A stretch of 64,000 nucleotides of DNA from Pseudomonadota bacterium (GCA_018261905.1 JAGTRU010000009.1:62001-126000), one strand, 5' to 3'; shown: positions 37,401-45,914, numbered from the stretch's first letter. Numbers and translations are program-made. The notes: a model not told the origin generated them from the sequence alone.

Positions 37401-38342
37401 GACATGAACCGCAGCCTGGTGCAACTGCGCGCCGACTGGGGCCGGGAAGCCAAGCAGGAATTCGCCGAGCTGCACGAAACGCCGTCCGAATACAGCAATC
37501 TCACCGACTGGACCTTCGGCGAATTGCCGGAACTCATGGAAGTGCCGGTGGCCGGCCAGACGGTGCTCGGCTATCCGGCGCTGACCGACGATGGCGAAGC
37601 GGTCAGCCTGAAGGTCTTCGATTCGGCCGAGGAAGCGGCATCGGTGCATCGGGCCGGCCTGTTGCGCCTGTTCATGCTGCAGTTCCGCGACCAGGTGAAG
37701 TATTTCGAGAAGAACGTGCCGGGCCTCAGCCAGATGGGCATGCAGTACATGGCGCTGGGCAGCAACGACGACCTGAAACGGCAGATCATCGACCTGACCT
37801 TCGAGCGGGCCTGTCTGCAGGAACCACTGCCGACGACGGCGAATGCCTTCAAGAGCCGTTGCGGCGACAGCAAGGCGCGGCTCGGGCTGATCATGCAGGA
37901 AGTCTGCCGCATGGTCGGTGCGGTGCTCACCGAGTGGCAGGCGGTGACGAAAAAGCTGCCGGCCTTCAAGGCGCATGCGGCGGCGGTGCAGGATATCGAA
38001 GCGCAGTTGAAGCGCCTGATGGGCAAGCAGTTCATTGCCGAGACGCCATTCGAGCGCCTGCAGCATTTCCCGCGTTACCTGAAAGGCATCCAGGTCCGGC
38101 TCGACAAGCTGAAAGCCGATCCGGCCCGCGACGCGCGGCTACTGGCCGAGTACACCCCGTTGTGGGTGAATTACGAGCGGCGCGCCATCCAGCTCGCCAA
38201 GCAGGGGGCGGCCGATCCGCAGGTCGAGCAGTTCCGCTGGCTGCTCGAGGAATTGCGCATCAGCCTGTTCGCCCAGGAACTGAAGACGCCGGTGCCGGTG
38301 TCGGTCAAGCGCCTGGAAAAGCAGTGGCACGCCGTGCAGTGA
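34410..38342 (+). CDS. hrpA: ATP-dependent RNA helicase HrpA
   Basis: DEAH-box helicase of 1310 aa, the usual HrpA length. It has Walker A GETGSGKTTQLP (~95-110), the box IIIDEAHERSLNIDF, ITSATID, then the HA2/OB regions and the long C-terminal DUF3418 domain (about 700-1310). HrpA resolves stalled and colliding ribosomes on mRNA in E. coli. The chosen ATG follows a CAGGGTG site; an in-frame GTG 27 bases upstream is an alternative. Very long reverse-frame ORFs across this gene are shadows of high-GC coding. Confidence 0.96.
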   Translation: MAHNNQQKRPRPEGGERLLCLSADYGRLKGMQRNLLRSTGEKREKLQADFAALLAKSRTALEQRQRSLPKPEFQADLPVNERRSEIAELIRKHQVVIVCGETGSGKTTQLPKICLDIGRGAAGLIGHTQPRRLAARSVATRLAQELKTQVGAGVGVKIRFQDRSTADSWIKLMTDGILLAESQSDPYLSAYDTIIIDEAHERSLNIDFLLGYLKQLLPKRPDLKVIITSATIDAERFSQHFSGNGKPAPVIEVSGRLYPVDVRYRPIADLEKEDDERDLYDAIVDAVDELARLGSGDTLVFLPGEREIREAAEALRKHHPPHTEILPLFSRLSAGDQDRIFKPSGARRIVLATNVAETSLTVPGIRFVVDSGLARVKRYSYRNKVEQLQIERVSQAAARQRAGRCGRVAAGVCIRLYDELDFNARPAFTDPEILRSSLAGVILRMKSLRLTDVESFPFLEPPPAKAIADGYALLQELGALDDENVLTTIGQSLAKLPLDPRIGRMLVAARDLGCLKEVMVIAAGLSAQDPRERPQERQQAADEKHKLFADEKSEFLSWWKLWNWFQNAVEHKKSNKQLIDTCHAHFLSHLRLREWREVHGQLHAMIGELGWRENELPGTFEAIHQALLSGLLGNLGCKSDESGYYLGARGIRYLIHPSSPLQKKAGKWIMAAEITETTKLFGRCVARIEPDWLEKVGAHLIKRSYFDPHWEKKGMQVSAWERTTLYGVVINPKRRIHYGPLAPADAREIFIRQGLVGEEIDEAFAKRWPFFQHNQRLIREIEHLEHKQRRQDVLVDDELIYAFYDHLIPEGIHNGATFDHWRKEAERDNAKLLYLAKDDLMRHSAAGVTTEAFPHHLKVGGVEYGLSYHFEPGTPRDGVTLTLPLAQLNQIPAGRMEWLVPGLLKEKLVQLIKTLPQRIRAKLVPVPEFVEEFIAAMAGNDKKMGMGLIPPLIDYILEARGLNARGWAVTPDAFRPDALPAHFSMNYKLIDEHGRQLDMNRSLVQLRADWGREAKQEFAELHETPSEYSNLTDWTFGELPELMEVPVAGQTVLGYPALTDDGEAVSLKVFDSAEEAASVHRAGLLRLFMLQFRDQVKYFEKNVPGLSQMGMQYMALGSNDDLKRQIIDLTFERACLQEPLPTTANAFKSRCGDSKARLGLIMQEVCRMVGAVLTEWQAVTKKLPAFKAHAAAVQDIEAQLKRLMGKQFIAETPFERLQHFPRYLKGIQVRLDKLKADPARDARLLAEYTPLWVNYERRAIQLAKQGAADPQVEQFRWLLEELRISLFAQELKTPVPVSVKRLEKQWHAVQ

Positions 38343-38353
38343 CGGGCGGCTGA

Positions 38354-39067
38354 TCAGCTTTGTCCGGGGCGCGTCGGCGTCCCGCCTACCGTCCGGGTGG
38401 GGCTGCGCGGTTGGCGTGCCGCCAGGTAGCTGTCGACCTGGGCCAGCAGCTTGTCGGCATTCGCCAGCCCATAATGGCGTGACCACTTGCCGGTTCGTCC
38501 ATCACCGATGAGCACGATGACCGGATGGTTTTCGAAATTCGGGGTATAGGCGCCGAAGCCGGTCAGCACCTCGGTGACACTGGCCATCGGGCCGGTCAGC
38601 CAGAACCAGCCGGGCTTGGTTTCGTACTGCGCGGCATAGCTTTTGAGTCGGCTCGGTGTGTCGCGCGCCGGGTCGACACTCAGAGAAAGCAGCCGGACTT
38701 CCCTGTCGAGCCGGTCGCCGAGTTTTTTCTGCAAATCGGACATGATGCTCGAGACGACCGGGCAGACCGTCGTGCAACTGGTATAGACGAACGTCACCAC
38801 GGCAATGCGGTCCCCGATCAGCTCGCTTTTCAGGCGTCGACTGCGCCCGTCCTGATCATTGAGGGGCTGGTTGGAAACGGTCACCGCAACGGTCTCCGGA
38901 ACCTGCTCGGGGGCGGGCGGCGCCATATGGGCGGAGTGGTCGTGGCTGGCCGGGGCGGCATGCTGGTGTTGGGCCGGCATCGGCTCGGGCATGTCGTGGG
39001 CGTGCGCCAAGGGCAGGATGGCAAGGGCAGAAATAAGAGCGCTGTTAAGCCAGGCTTGTCGTTTCAT
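38354..39067 (-). CDS. Sco1/SenC-type copper chaperone (first copy)
   Basis: A 237-aa periplasmic thioredoxin-fold protein of the SCO1/SenC/PrrC family. It has a signal peptide (MKRQAWLNSALISALAILPLAHA), a His/Met-rich linker (HDMPEPMPAQHQHAAPASHD...HSAHM) that may bind copper, and the CxxxC copper site CTTVC (~115) with a late His. Sco proteins load copper into CuA oxidases or other copper enzymes. It starts the 38-64 kb island, is convergent with hrpA (11 bases apart), and has a sigma-54-like promoter plus a 16-bp palindrome upstream. Confidence 0.9.
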   Translation of the reverse strand: MKRQAWLNSALISALAILPLAHAHDMPEPMPAQHQHAAPASHDHSAHMAPPAPEQVPETVAVTVSNQPLNDQDGRSRRLKSELIGDRIAVVTFVYTSCTTVCPVVSSIMSDLQKKLGDRLDREVRLLSLSVDPARDTPSRLKSYAAQYETKPGWFWLTGPMASVTEVLTGFGAYTPNFENHPVIVLIGDGRTGKWSRHYGLANADKLLAQVDSYLAARQPRSPTRTVGGTPTRPGQS

Positions 39068-39113
39068 TTGGCAACTCCTTCAAGGGCGGACGATGGCGGT
39101 TGATGGTTGCTGT

Positions 39114-39129
39114 TGCAGCAAGCATGCCA
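39114..39129 (-). promoter_or_regulatory. Sigma-54-like promoter of sco1
   Basis: Minus strand TGGCAT, GCTTG, CTGCA: -24 and -12 elements at the correct spacing, with four of five -12 and five of six -24 bases matched. The predicted start near 39104 is 37 bases before the sco1 start codon. Confidence 0.6.
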
Positions 39130-39235
39130 AGCCCGCAGCGCCCGGCGTGTCCTCCAAAAACGGACGTCGTTCGGGCGTTGCGGGCCAGTCATCGGCGGCC
39201 GGGGGCGTGGTTGCCGTGTCGCGCCAGCCCACTGT

Positions 39236-39251
39236 TGGGGAATATTCCCCA
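39236..39251. repeat. 16-bp perfect palindrome, candidate enhancer site
   Basis: TGGGGAATATTCCCCA, perfectly self-complementary, centred about 140 bases upstream of the predicted sco1 transcript start. That is the distance used by sigma-54 activators. Confidence 0.5.
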
Positions 39252-39624
39252 GCCGCCAGCGGACGCTGGGCCCAACGATGCTGTGTGTTCAAGCGCACCG
39301 ACTCGGTGGTCGGCGATGGATAGGGTGGTCGGGCTATCCGCCACTTCCCGAAAAAGTGTTGGGGGTGGACGACAGCTAGCGGTGCTGGCGTAAAACCGGA
39401 TGATCGGCCCTGTGCCATTGCTCAAGACGGCGGCACCGGGCGTCGTGGTCGGTGCAGAAAATATTTAGGGTTTGCCGGAATATCCGGCAGCCGCCAAGCG
39501 TTTGTAGTGTGGATGGTCCATTCCGCCTGCTTTGGGCAGCCGGAAAAACGAGGGCGTGATGTTTTTGCGCTCAATGGGCTGTCGGCCTCCGTAGTACATG
39601 CAGTCATGCTGCAAGGAGTTTGCG

Positions 39625-39990
39625 ATGCTATGTCCCTCTCGAATCCTGATCGTCGAAGACGAAGAAATTCTCGCCGACAATCTGAAGACCTTCCTCGGCC
39701 GGCGTACCCCCGATGTCCGGATCGCCGCCGATGCCGAAGCCGCCATCGCGATGGCCAAATCCTTTTCGCCCGACCTGGTGATCCTCGACTATGCGCTACC
39801 CGGCATCGATGGCCTGCGGGCCTACCACGAGATTGTCGGGTCCGGTTCCGAAGCGGCGAACTGCGTCATGATTACCGGTCACCTGACTGAACTGGTGGCG
39901 GAGAAAGCTTACCGCCAGGGGATTCGCCAGATGCTCTGCAAACCGTTCAGCTTTGCCGAGTTGCAGCAAGCCATCGATTTGAGTCACTAA
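39625..39990 (+). CDS. Stand-alone response-regulator receiver protein
   Basis: A 121-aa CheY-like receiver with no output domain. It shows the acidic pocket EDEE (~14), the phospho-acceptor Asp in LVILDYALPG (~55), Thr in VMITGH, and Lys in MLCKPFSF (~105). The start was moved 27 bases into the open frame because AAGGAG lies at the right distance before this ATG. It could relay signals within the island; its kinase is not adjacent. The 39068-39624 region upstream contains no clear sigma-70 promoter for it. Confidence 0.85.
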   Translation: MLCPSRILIVEDEEILADNLKTFLGRRTPDVRIAADAEAAIAMAKSFSPDLVILDYALPGIDGLRAYHEIVGSGSEAANCVMITGHLTELVAEKAYRQGIRQMLCKPFSFAELQQAIDLSH

Positions 39991-40036
39991 GCGGATATAG
40001 GCGCGGCGCCGCGCCGCTTGGACTGGCCGCTAAAAG

Positions 40037-40137
40037 CCAGGCCTCCGCGCTGGCGGAGGCCTGGTCGGAAATTCCGAAATACCCTTGTTTGCGCTGTCAG
40101 CGCGCCGCTTCCGGCTGGGCCATGGCGCGCTGACAGC
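40037..40137. terminator. Two strong inverted repeats in a convergent gap
   Basis: The first is a 12-bp perfect stem CCAGGCCTCCGC (40037-40048) / GCGGAGGCCTGG (40053-40064). The second is a 14-bp perfect stem GCTGTCAGCGCGCC (40093-40106) / GGCGCGCTGACAGC (40124-40137), directly after the stop of the Ig-repeat gene. Neither has a T-run on the minus strand, so they may be 3'-end stabilisers or bidirectional terminators. Confidence 0.55.
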
Positions 40138-42471
40138 CTACTTGATGCGGATCGTTCTATTGGGCGAAATGGCGCCCAGTGCGGATTCGACGCGTACTGC
40201 CGTGCAATTGGTCGTGCGTGGATCGAGCGCCCCGGTTGCGTTGATGACGTCAAAACTGAAAATGTTGCCGACCGAGGTCGTCTGGCCGATTACTCGACCG
40301 TTCGCGTTGCAGGGCACGCCGCCAACCAGACCACTGAACTTGAGGGTCAGGCTATGCGCGGAGGCGATACTGGTGCTGCCGCTGACCCGCCAGTTGTTCT
40401 TGCTGCTGATGTAATCGGCGCTGTTGGTGAGGACCGTTTCGGGCGAAGTCAGGGTGATGGTTACCGTGGTCGATGGCGAGACCGCCAGGCCATCGTTGGC
40501 TTGATAGTTGAAGCTGTAGGTGCCCGAGGTATTGCCGGTGAAGGTGAGCGTGCCATTGGCGTTGGTGGTAACCGACGCGGTGCTGTTGGCCGGTCCGACC
40601 GGGGCCGAGACACTGCCGGCGGCGATCGACAGGGCAGAGCCCTCGATGTCGCTGTCGTTGGCCAGGACGTTGATGGTCAGCGGCGTATTGATGGCGCCGT
40701 TGGTCACATCCGGGTTGGCGACCGGCGGGTCGTTGACCGGTGTGACAGTGATCGTGACGGTGGCGGGGGCGGACGTGACGCCATCGGCGGTGACCGTGTA
40801 GGTAAAACTGTCGCTGCCGTTGGCGTTGGGGTTCGGCGTGTAGCTCACGTTGCCGGTCAGGTTATCGACAACGGTCGTCCCCTTGGTCGCATCAGTAACG
40901 ATGGCCAGGGTGACGGCGGTCGCCGCCGGGTCGATCTGCAGACCGTTCAGGGTATCGCCGGCGATGATCGGGATGAGGACGACCGTATCTTCATTGGTCG
41001 TTGCCTGGTCGTCGGCGGCCATGACGACCGGGCCGCCGCCGGAGAAGCTGGCGACACTGTATTCGGCCAGGCCGCGGGCGCTGGAAAGGACGTGAATCTT
41101 GGAGGGCGGGGCGACGACCTGCGGGACCGTGACCATGCCGCCCGCCAGGGGCAGGTTGTAATCGGTCAGGGTCAAGGTTTGCGGGGTGATGCCGTCGCTC
41201 GATACGGCACTGACCGTCAGCGTCGCGTTGGTCGGGTCGAAGTGGGCATAGTTTACCGTCACTTCATCATTGACCGGCAACGGGTAGTAGGCGGGAACCG
41301 ACAGGCCGTTGATATCCACCGCCGACTTGTCCATCAGGCAGACCGAATCGGGTAGCGCTGCCCCTGGCGCCGGACGGATCTGCGCCCAGCGCCAGTTGTT
41401 CTGTGCCGCCATCGGGGTTTCCTGGGCGGCGGCCGGTTGCGTATAGCCGATCAGGTTGCCCGAGGCATCGAGATTGGTGCCGCAGGGCGCATTGAAGAAC
41501 GAGGTGACCGGCGCGATGCCGGGCGGCCGCGTGCCGCCCGGCAGGCGGCTGGCGGCGGTGCGGAAGGCGGTGGCATAAACGTCGATTTTCTGTTCGTTCA
41601 CCGTGCGGGCATAGCTGGCGCGATCGGCGCTGACCTTGCTCGGCATCTGGCCGGTGAAAATACGCCCCATCAGGGTGAAGTCGCGGGTTTCGATGAAATC
41701 GATGCCGGGGCCGCCCAGGTTCGAACCAACCGGTCCTTCGATGCGAAAGACGTTATGGTTGTGCAGCAGGCCGTCGCTGCCGAGGAAGTCGGGCAGGGGG
41801 CTGCCGGTGACCGGACCAATCCGGGCCGGGTCGGCGATATACAACTTGCCGGGCACCGGGCCGGGAATGGCCGGGATTTCTGCTCCGCCGGCAGTTGCCG
41901 AGGGCAACAGGAAGGGGCCGACGCGTCCCTGCATCGCCCCGGCGAAGTCGCCGGGGGCGCCGATGCCGACGTCGTCGGTAAAGAAAATGCGTTCGCCGGC
42001 GATTCCTTCGACGACCTCTTCGCCATAGGGATGGATAAAGCGGTAGGTGCCGGTCAGAGGAACAGGTTGCAGCCGGACCCGGATACGGGTGAAGACGATC
42101 TGGGCGCCTGGCGTGACATTGGTCGAGAAGGCCGCCTCCAGTCCGAGAACGAGAATGGCTTTGCCGGCGTTGGCGGTAGTCATCAGGGCGTTGGCCGCCC
42201 ACCAGAAATGCTCATCAAAAAACTGGCCGGGGAAAACCTCCGGCACCACCGGCGGATCGCCGGGCAGGAGCAGGCAATGGCCGCCATCGAGTTCGGCCTG
42301 GGTGAGCGGCAGGCAGAGTTCGAGGCTGACTCCGGTGGTGTCCTGGAACCAGCGCGGAAAACCGTTGGCGGTATCGATCGGGCCCAGCCTTTCGAGCACG
42401 GCATGGGCGGGTTGGCCGAACAGGGCGGCGGCAATCAACAGGGCGATGGTCGTGCGTTTAAATGAGTTCAT
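40138..42471 (-). CDS. Large exported protein with cadherin/Ig-like repeats
   Basis: A 777-aa secreted protein with a signal peptide (MNSFKRTTIALLIAAALFGQPAHA). The N-terminal ~400 residues are not recognised. Residues ~480-690 contain tandem Ig/cadherin-like repeats, such as DQATTNEDTVVLIPIIAGDT, PVNDPPVANPDVTNGAINTP and LTINVLANDSDIEGSALSIA, typical of surface or extracellular proteins. The C-terminal ~90 residues form another beta domain with two cysteines. It has no anchor motif. Encoded in the island beside a dedicated secretion operon and with a similar upstream arrangement, it is a likely export client or a matrix partner of the copper oxidase. Confidence 0.75.
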   Translation of the reverse strand: MNSFKRTTIALLIAAALFGQPAHAVLERLGPIDTANGFPRWFQDTTGVSLELCLPLTQAELDGGHCLLLPGDPPVVPEVFPGQFFDEHFWWAANALMTTANAGKAILVLGLEAAFSTNVTPGAQIVFTRIRVRLQPVPLTGTYRFIHPYGEEVVEGIAGERIFFTDDVGIGAPGDFAGAMQGRVGPFLLPSATAGGAEIPAIPGPVPGKLYIADPARIGPVTGSPLPDFLGSDGLLHNHNVFRIEGPVGSNLGGPGIDFIETRDFTLMGRIFTGQMPSKVSADRASYARTVNEQKIDVYATAFRTAASRLPGGTRPPGIAPVTSFFNAPCGTNLDASGNLIGYTQPAAAQETPMAAQNNWRWAQIRPAPGAALPDSVCLMDKSAVDINGLSVPAYYPLPVNDEVTVNYAHFDPTNATLTVSAVSSDGITPQTLTLTDYNLPLAGGMVTVPQVVAPPSKIHVLSSARGLAEYSVASFSGGGPVVMAADDQATTNEDTVVLIPIIAGDTLNGLQIDPAATAVTLAIVTDATKGTTVVDNLTGNVSYTPNPNANGSDSFTYTVTADGVTSAPATVTITVTPVNDPPVANPDVTNGAINTPLTINVLANDSDIEGSALSIAAGSVSAPVGPANSTASVTTNANGTLTFTGNTSGTYSFNYQANDGLAVSPSTTVTITLTSPETVLTNSADYISSKNNWRVSGSTSIASAHSLTLKFSGLVGGVPCNANGRVIGQTTSVGNIFSFDVINATGALDPRTTNCTAVRVESALGAISPNRTIRIK

Positions 42472-42526
42472 GGAATATCCCCTTCGAGCGCGGATGAGAT
42501 AAATGGAGTTTCCTGAGCCTGGCCTG

Positions 42527-42543
42527 ACGCATTGATCATGCCG
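42527..42543 (-). promoter_or_regulatory. Weak sigma-54-like element upstream of the Ig-repeat gene
   Basis: Minus strand CGGCAT, GATCA, ATGCG: GG and GC at the right 10-base spacing, but two of six -24 positions are off. The predicted start near 42518 is 47 bases before the ATG. Confidence 0.3.
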
Positions 42544-42650
42544 GGCCGGGAAAGGCTCCATGCCGAGGGGATTTTGATGCTGGTTACTGTATTAATATCA
42601 ATGACTTGTCGGCCCGTTGTGGCGCCGCTTGGCTGGCCTGCCGGGCAGCG

Positions 42651-42706
42651 AGGCTGGGGAATAATTCGATTTCTCCCCAGCCTTGGGGGGCGGCGGCCCC
42701 CCAAAT
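42651..42706. repeat. Inverted repeats between LuxR-type regulator and Ig-repeat gene
   Basis: AGGCTGGGGA (42651-42660), 13 bases, TCCCCAGCCT (42674-42683): perfect 10-base arms containing the same TGGGGAA word as the 39236 palindrome, centred about 148 bases above the weak promoter. It is followed by a separate hairpin of TTGGGGGGC and GCCCCCCAA arms (about 42684-42706), which may end the regulator transcript. Confidence 0.5.
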
Positions 42707-42741
42707 CTGCTGCTTGCCTTTCCCTTGCTCTGCCCGCCGAC

Positions 42742-43428
42742 TTACTGGGCGCCGGCCGGCGAAAAGGAACACAGGCCTTTTTCCAGGGCGTAGGCGGTCA
42801 AGGCCGAGGCGTTGTGCAGATCGAGCTTTTTCATCAGGTTGGAGCGGTGCTTCTCGACGGTTTTGACACTCAGGCATAGGTAATCGGCGATCTGCCGGTT
42901 GGTGTTGCCCTCGGCGACCAGTTTGAGCACTTCCCGTTCGCGGTGGGTCAGCGTCTCCCAGGGACTGCTGGCGTTGTTGCCGAAGTTGGCCGGCTTGTTG
43001 TTGCCCAGGAAACTGCTGATGACTTTCGAGGAAATGTCCGGGCTGAGGTAGGTTTTGCCGTCGAGGACACTGTGGATGGCCAGACGCAGTTCGGCATGGG
43101 TGGCATCCTTGAGAATATAGCCGTCAGCGCCGGCCCGCAGGCTTTCGTGGATGTACTCCTCGGCCTTGTGCACGGTAAGTACCAGAACCCGGATCTCGGG
43201 GTGGCGACGCTTGATGTTGGCGATCGCTTCGATGCCGTTGATGCCGGGCATCGAGAGATCCATCAGGACCAGGTCCGGGTTGAGCTGGGCAATGCTGCGC
43301 AAGGCATCGCGGCCGTTATCGGATTCACCGACGATCTCCAGCCCCGGGTCCTGTTCCAGCAAGGCGCACAGACCGGCGCGCAGCAGGGTATGGTCCTCGA
43401 CAAGAAGTATGCGTCGTTTTTTAGCCAT
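42742..43428 (-). CDS. NarL/LuxR-family response regulator
   Basis: A 228-aa two-component regulator. The receiver has Asp in LVLMDLSMPGINGIEAI (~55), Thr in VLVLTVHKAEE and Lys in YILKDATHAE. The C-terminal LuxR helix-turn-helix reads LTHREREVLKLVAEGNTNRQIADYLCLSVKTVEKHRSNLMKKL. It follows its likely partner kinase gene by about 115 bases on the same strand. The same intergenic space leads on to the Ig-repeat gene, making that gene a possible target. Confidence 0.93.
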   Translation of the reverse strand: MAKKRRILLVEDHTLLRAGLCALLEQDPGLEIVGESDNGRDALRSIAQLNPDLVLMDLSMPGINGIEAIANIKRRHPEIRVLVLTVHKAEEYIHESLRAGADGYILKDATHAELRLAIHSVLDGKTYLSPDISSKVISSFLGNNKPANFGNNASSPWETLTHREREVLKLVAEGNTNRQIADYLCLSVKTVEKHRSNLMKKLDLHNASALTAYALEKGLCSFSPAGAQ

Positions 43429-43542
43429 GCTGCCTTCTCCAATATGCCAAGCGAAACCCGGTGCCCAGTTCGGGGAGGGGGCCGGAAAGCGTGGCCGCCC
43501 GGCAAGGCGTGATCAATGGTTGGCCGAGCGCCGGCGCCTCGC

Positions 43543-45108
43543 TCAATTGTCGCCTCCCGCCGACGCGCTGCAGGTCAGCGGCCAGGCGACGCTGATCGTG
43601 GTTCCCCGCCCGATTTCCGAGGCCAGGACGTAACTGCCGCCGCTCAGGCGGGCCCGTTCCTTCATGCTGCGCAGGCCGAGCCCCTGGTCCGGACGCTCTC
43701 CGTCAAAGCGTTGCGACGGCTCGAAGCCGCGGCCGTTGTCGGCAATGCTCAGGTGCAGGGTGTGCGCCTCGTGGGTCAGGCCGAAGCTGATCTGATCGGC
43801 CCCGGAATGCTTGACGATGTTGGCCGTGGCCTCCTGCAGCAGGCGGAAAATGGTGGTCTTGAGGGGCGGCGGGATGGCGCTCTCGGTGACGCGGATTTCC
43901 TTGACCACCCGGATGTTTCGGCAGGCCGCCTCGAATTCACGGAAGAACCAGGAGAGGGTGGGCAGGATGCCCAGATCGTCGAGCGTCGTCGGGCGCAAAT
44001 CCATCGAGATGCGGCGTACCTCGACCAGGGCATCCTTGACCCGGGCGCTGAGGTTGACCAGGGCGGTGCCGGCCTCGGCGGTCGCCCCCTGGTTCACCAG
44101 GCGGGCCGTATCGTCGATCGACAGTTTGATGACGCTCAAGGTCTGGCCGATCACGTCATGGAGATCGGCGGCGATCCGCCGGCGCTCATCTTCCTGCACG
44201 TTGAGCAATTGCGCCGAGAGATGCCGCAACTCTTCCTGCGAGCTGCGCAAGGCGGCTTCCGAGCGCACCCAGGCCGTCATGTCCTGCTCGACAAAGGAAA
44301 AACTGTCGGCTTCGCCATTTTTGCCGCGATGGGCAATCACCACCTGGGTGGTGGGCACTTCCCGGCCATCGCGGGCCAGCAGGGCCGACGAGCCGCTCCA
44401 CATGCCATCGCGCAAGGCGGTCGGCAGGGCTTCCGCATGCAACTTCGCGCGCGCCTCGGGGGTCAGGCATTCGAACATCTTCAGGCGATAGACGTCGGTG
44501 CTGTCCTCGAGCTTGAGCATGGCCCGTCCGGCATTGTTGAGATAGAGCAGGGTGCCGTCGGACGCCGTCATCGCGATGAAATTGGGCGTCTTGCTCAGGA
44601 TGTTGAGCAGGCGCGCCTGGACATCGGCCACCTCGATGCGCTTCAGCATCTCCTGTTCGATGCGTTCGCGCAAGTTGTCCTGCAATACCTGGATGTGCTT
44701 TTTCGAACGCTTCAGCTCGCTGGTGTCATCGATCGAGACGACGGCCAGCAATTCGTGCTGGCCGCTGCCGGGGAGGATGGGCTGGACATTGATGGCGAGA
44801 TGACGATTGAGCTGCGGGTCGAAGGTTTCCAGGCGGGTGCGGCGGTCGAGGGCCATCTCGACGAGCGCTTCGCGCTCCAGTTCCTTGATGGGGCAATCGG
44901 CGGCAGTGCACGTCGGATGCAGCGTGCCGTGCACGGATTGCCCCTTGATGGAACGAACATCGCCCAGTCCCCAGCGCTCCAGGGTTCGATTGGCGTGGAT
45001 GATGCTTCCGTGCTGATCAATCAGGAAAATCAGGATGGGAATGGCATCGGCGACGAATTGCCATTGCTGCTTTGCCTTTTCGAGGCTTGTTATGTCCATG
45101 GATGGCAT
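43543..45108 (-). CDS. PAS-domain sensor histidine kinase (NarX/DegS type)
   Basis: A cytoplasmic kinase of 521 aa. It has a first PAS domain (~15-130) with an unusual cysteine pair (HPTCTAADC, ~66-75) that could be redox- or metal-responsive, a second PAS domain (~150-270), the HisKA_3 dimerisation helix with phospho-acceptor His in RRRIAADLHDVIGQTLS (~320), and a HATPase_c domain with the late GQGLGL-type loop (PDQGLGLRSMKERA). No transmembrane segment is seen, so it senses an internal signal. It pairs with the NarL-type regulator downstream. An internal ATG after three codons is an alternative start. Confidence 0.9.
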   Translation of the reverse strand: MPSMDITSLEKAKQQWQFVADAIPILIFLIDQHGSIIHANRTLERWGLGDVRSIKGQSVHGTLHPTCTAADCPIKELEREALVEMALDRRTRLETFDPQLNRHLAINVQPILPGSGQHELLAVVSIDDTSELKRSKKHIQVLQDNLRERIEQEMLKRIEVADVQARLLNILSKTPNFIAMTASDGTLLYLNNAGRAMLKLEDSTDVYRLKMFECLTPEARAKLHAEALPTALRDGMWSGSSALLARDGREVPTTQVVIAHRGKNGEADSFSFVEQDMTAWVRSEAALRSSQEELRHLSAQLLNVQEDERRRIAADLHDVIGQTLSVIKLSIDDTARLVNQGATAEAGTALVNLSARVKDALVEVRRISMDLRPTTLDDLGILPTLSWFFREFEAACRNIRVVKEIRVTESAIPPPLKTTIFRLLQEATANIVKHSGADQISFGLTHEAHTLHLSIADNGRGFEPSQRFDGERPDQGLGLRSMKERARLSGGSYVLASEIGRGTTISVAWPLTCSASAGGDN

Positions 45109-45268
45109 CCTGGTGTGACCTGGCAGTATGTGGGGGTTGACGTTTCTTTACCGCTAGTCACAAACGGTTACGGTTGGCAAAAATATACAGTATTCGCGGT
45201 ATTGCCGGCACTGGGCGTTAACCCTATTTTTGGGCCTGTGTCGTCTATCCGCCGAAGGAGAAGGTTTC

Positions 45269-45913
45269 GTGGCTTTTCACTGCTCTCCGCGCCTGCTTGG
45301 TTTGAGTCTCCTGGCCCTGATAAGTGCCATGTTGCCGCTCGCCGCCGCGGCGGCCGGCATCTATGTCTATACCGCGGAGGATGGTGCGGTTTCGCTCAGC
45401 AATGTGCCCGAGGATCCGCGCTACAAGGTGCTGCTCAGCGACGAGACGGCCGCCGTCGACAGCCTGGCCCGGCGCAGCGAGCGGCGCGTCGGCCGGGTGG
45501 GCAACGCCAAGGCCCGTTACGACCAGGTCGTCGCCCAGACCGCGCTGGCCTATGGGCTGGAGAGTTCCTTGCTGCATGCGGTGATTTCCGCCGAATCCGG
45601 CTACAACCCGGCGGCCGTTTCGCCGAAAGGCGCCCGCGGCCTGATGCAGTTGATGCCGGCGACGGCCTTGCGTTACGGGGTGGCCGATGCCCTCGATCCG
45701 GTCCAGAATCTGCAGGGCGGGGCGCGCTACCTGCGCGATTTGTTGAAAATGTTCAACAGTGACAAGCGACTGGCGGTCGCCGCCTACAACGCCGGCGAAA
45801 ATGCGGTGGCCAGATACGGTAACCAGATTCCGCCGTACCGCGAAACCGTCAGCTATGTGCCCAAGGTGATGCGCTACTACGAGCACTATCAAACCGGCAG
45901 CGAGACTCGATAG
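45269..45913 (+). CDS. Lytic transglycosylase with DUF4124-like N-terminus
   Basis: A 214-aa exported protein. It has a signal peptide (LLGLSLLALISAMLPLAAAAA), a short DUF4124-like stretch (GIYVYTAEDGAVSLSNVPED), and an SLT domain with catalytic Glu in VISAESGYNPAAVSPKGARGLMQLMP (~125) and the AYNAGENAV motif. The start is GTG, following AAGGAGAAGG, chosen over an in-frame upstream codon without a ribosome site. Encoded between the kinase and the secretion operon, it may open peptidoglycan for the secretion machine, as in other secretion loci. It is followed one base later by a receiver protein gene. Confidence 0.88.
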   Translation: MAFHCSPRLLGLSLLALISAMLPLAAAAAGIYVYTAEDGAVSLSNVPEDPRYKVLLSDETAAVDSLARRSERRVGRVGNAKARYDQVVAQTALAYGLESSLLHAVISAESGYNPAAVSPKGARGLMQLMPATALRYGVADALDPVQNLQGGARYLRDLLKMFNSDKRLAVAAYNAGENAVARYGNQIPPYRETVSYVPKVMRYYEHYQTGSETR

Positions 45914-45914
45914 C

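Larger units (their letters stand above)
39068..39624. other. Intergenic region with sigma-54-like promoter and palindromes
   Basis: No credible gene in this 557-base gap. It contains the minus-strand sigma-54-like element (39114-39129), the 16-bp palindrome at 39236-39251, and a 15-base inverted repeat GCCGGA-ATA-TCCGGC at 39474-39488 nearer the downstream receiver gene. The short ORFs present are random. Confidence 0.6.

Noticed and set aside
36141..38066. 641-codon frame antisense to hrpA
   Set aside because: Shadow of GC-rich coding; hrpA is intact.
43516..45762. 748-codon plus-strand frame through the kinase gene
   Set aside because: Antisense of the histidine kinase; no start signal or domain.
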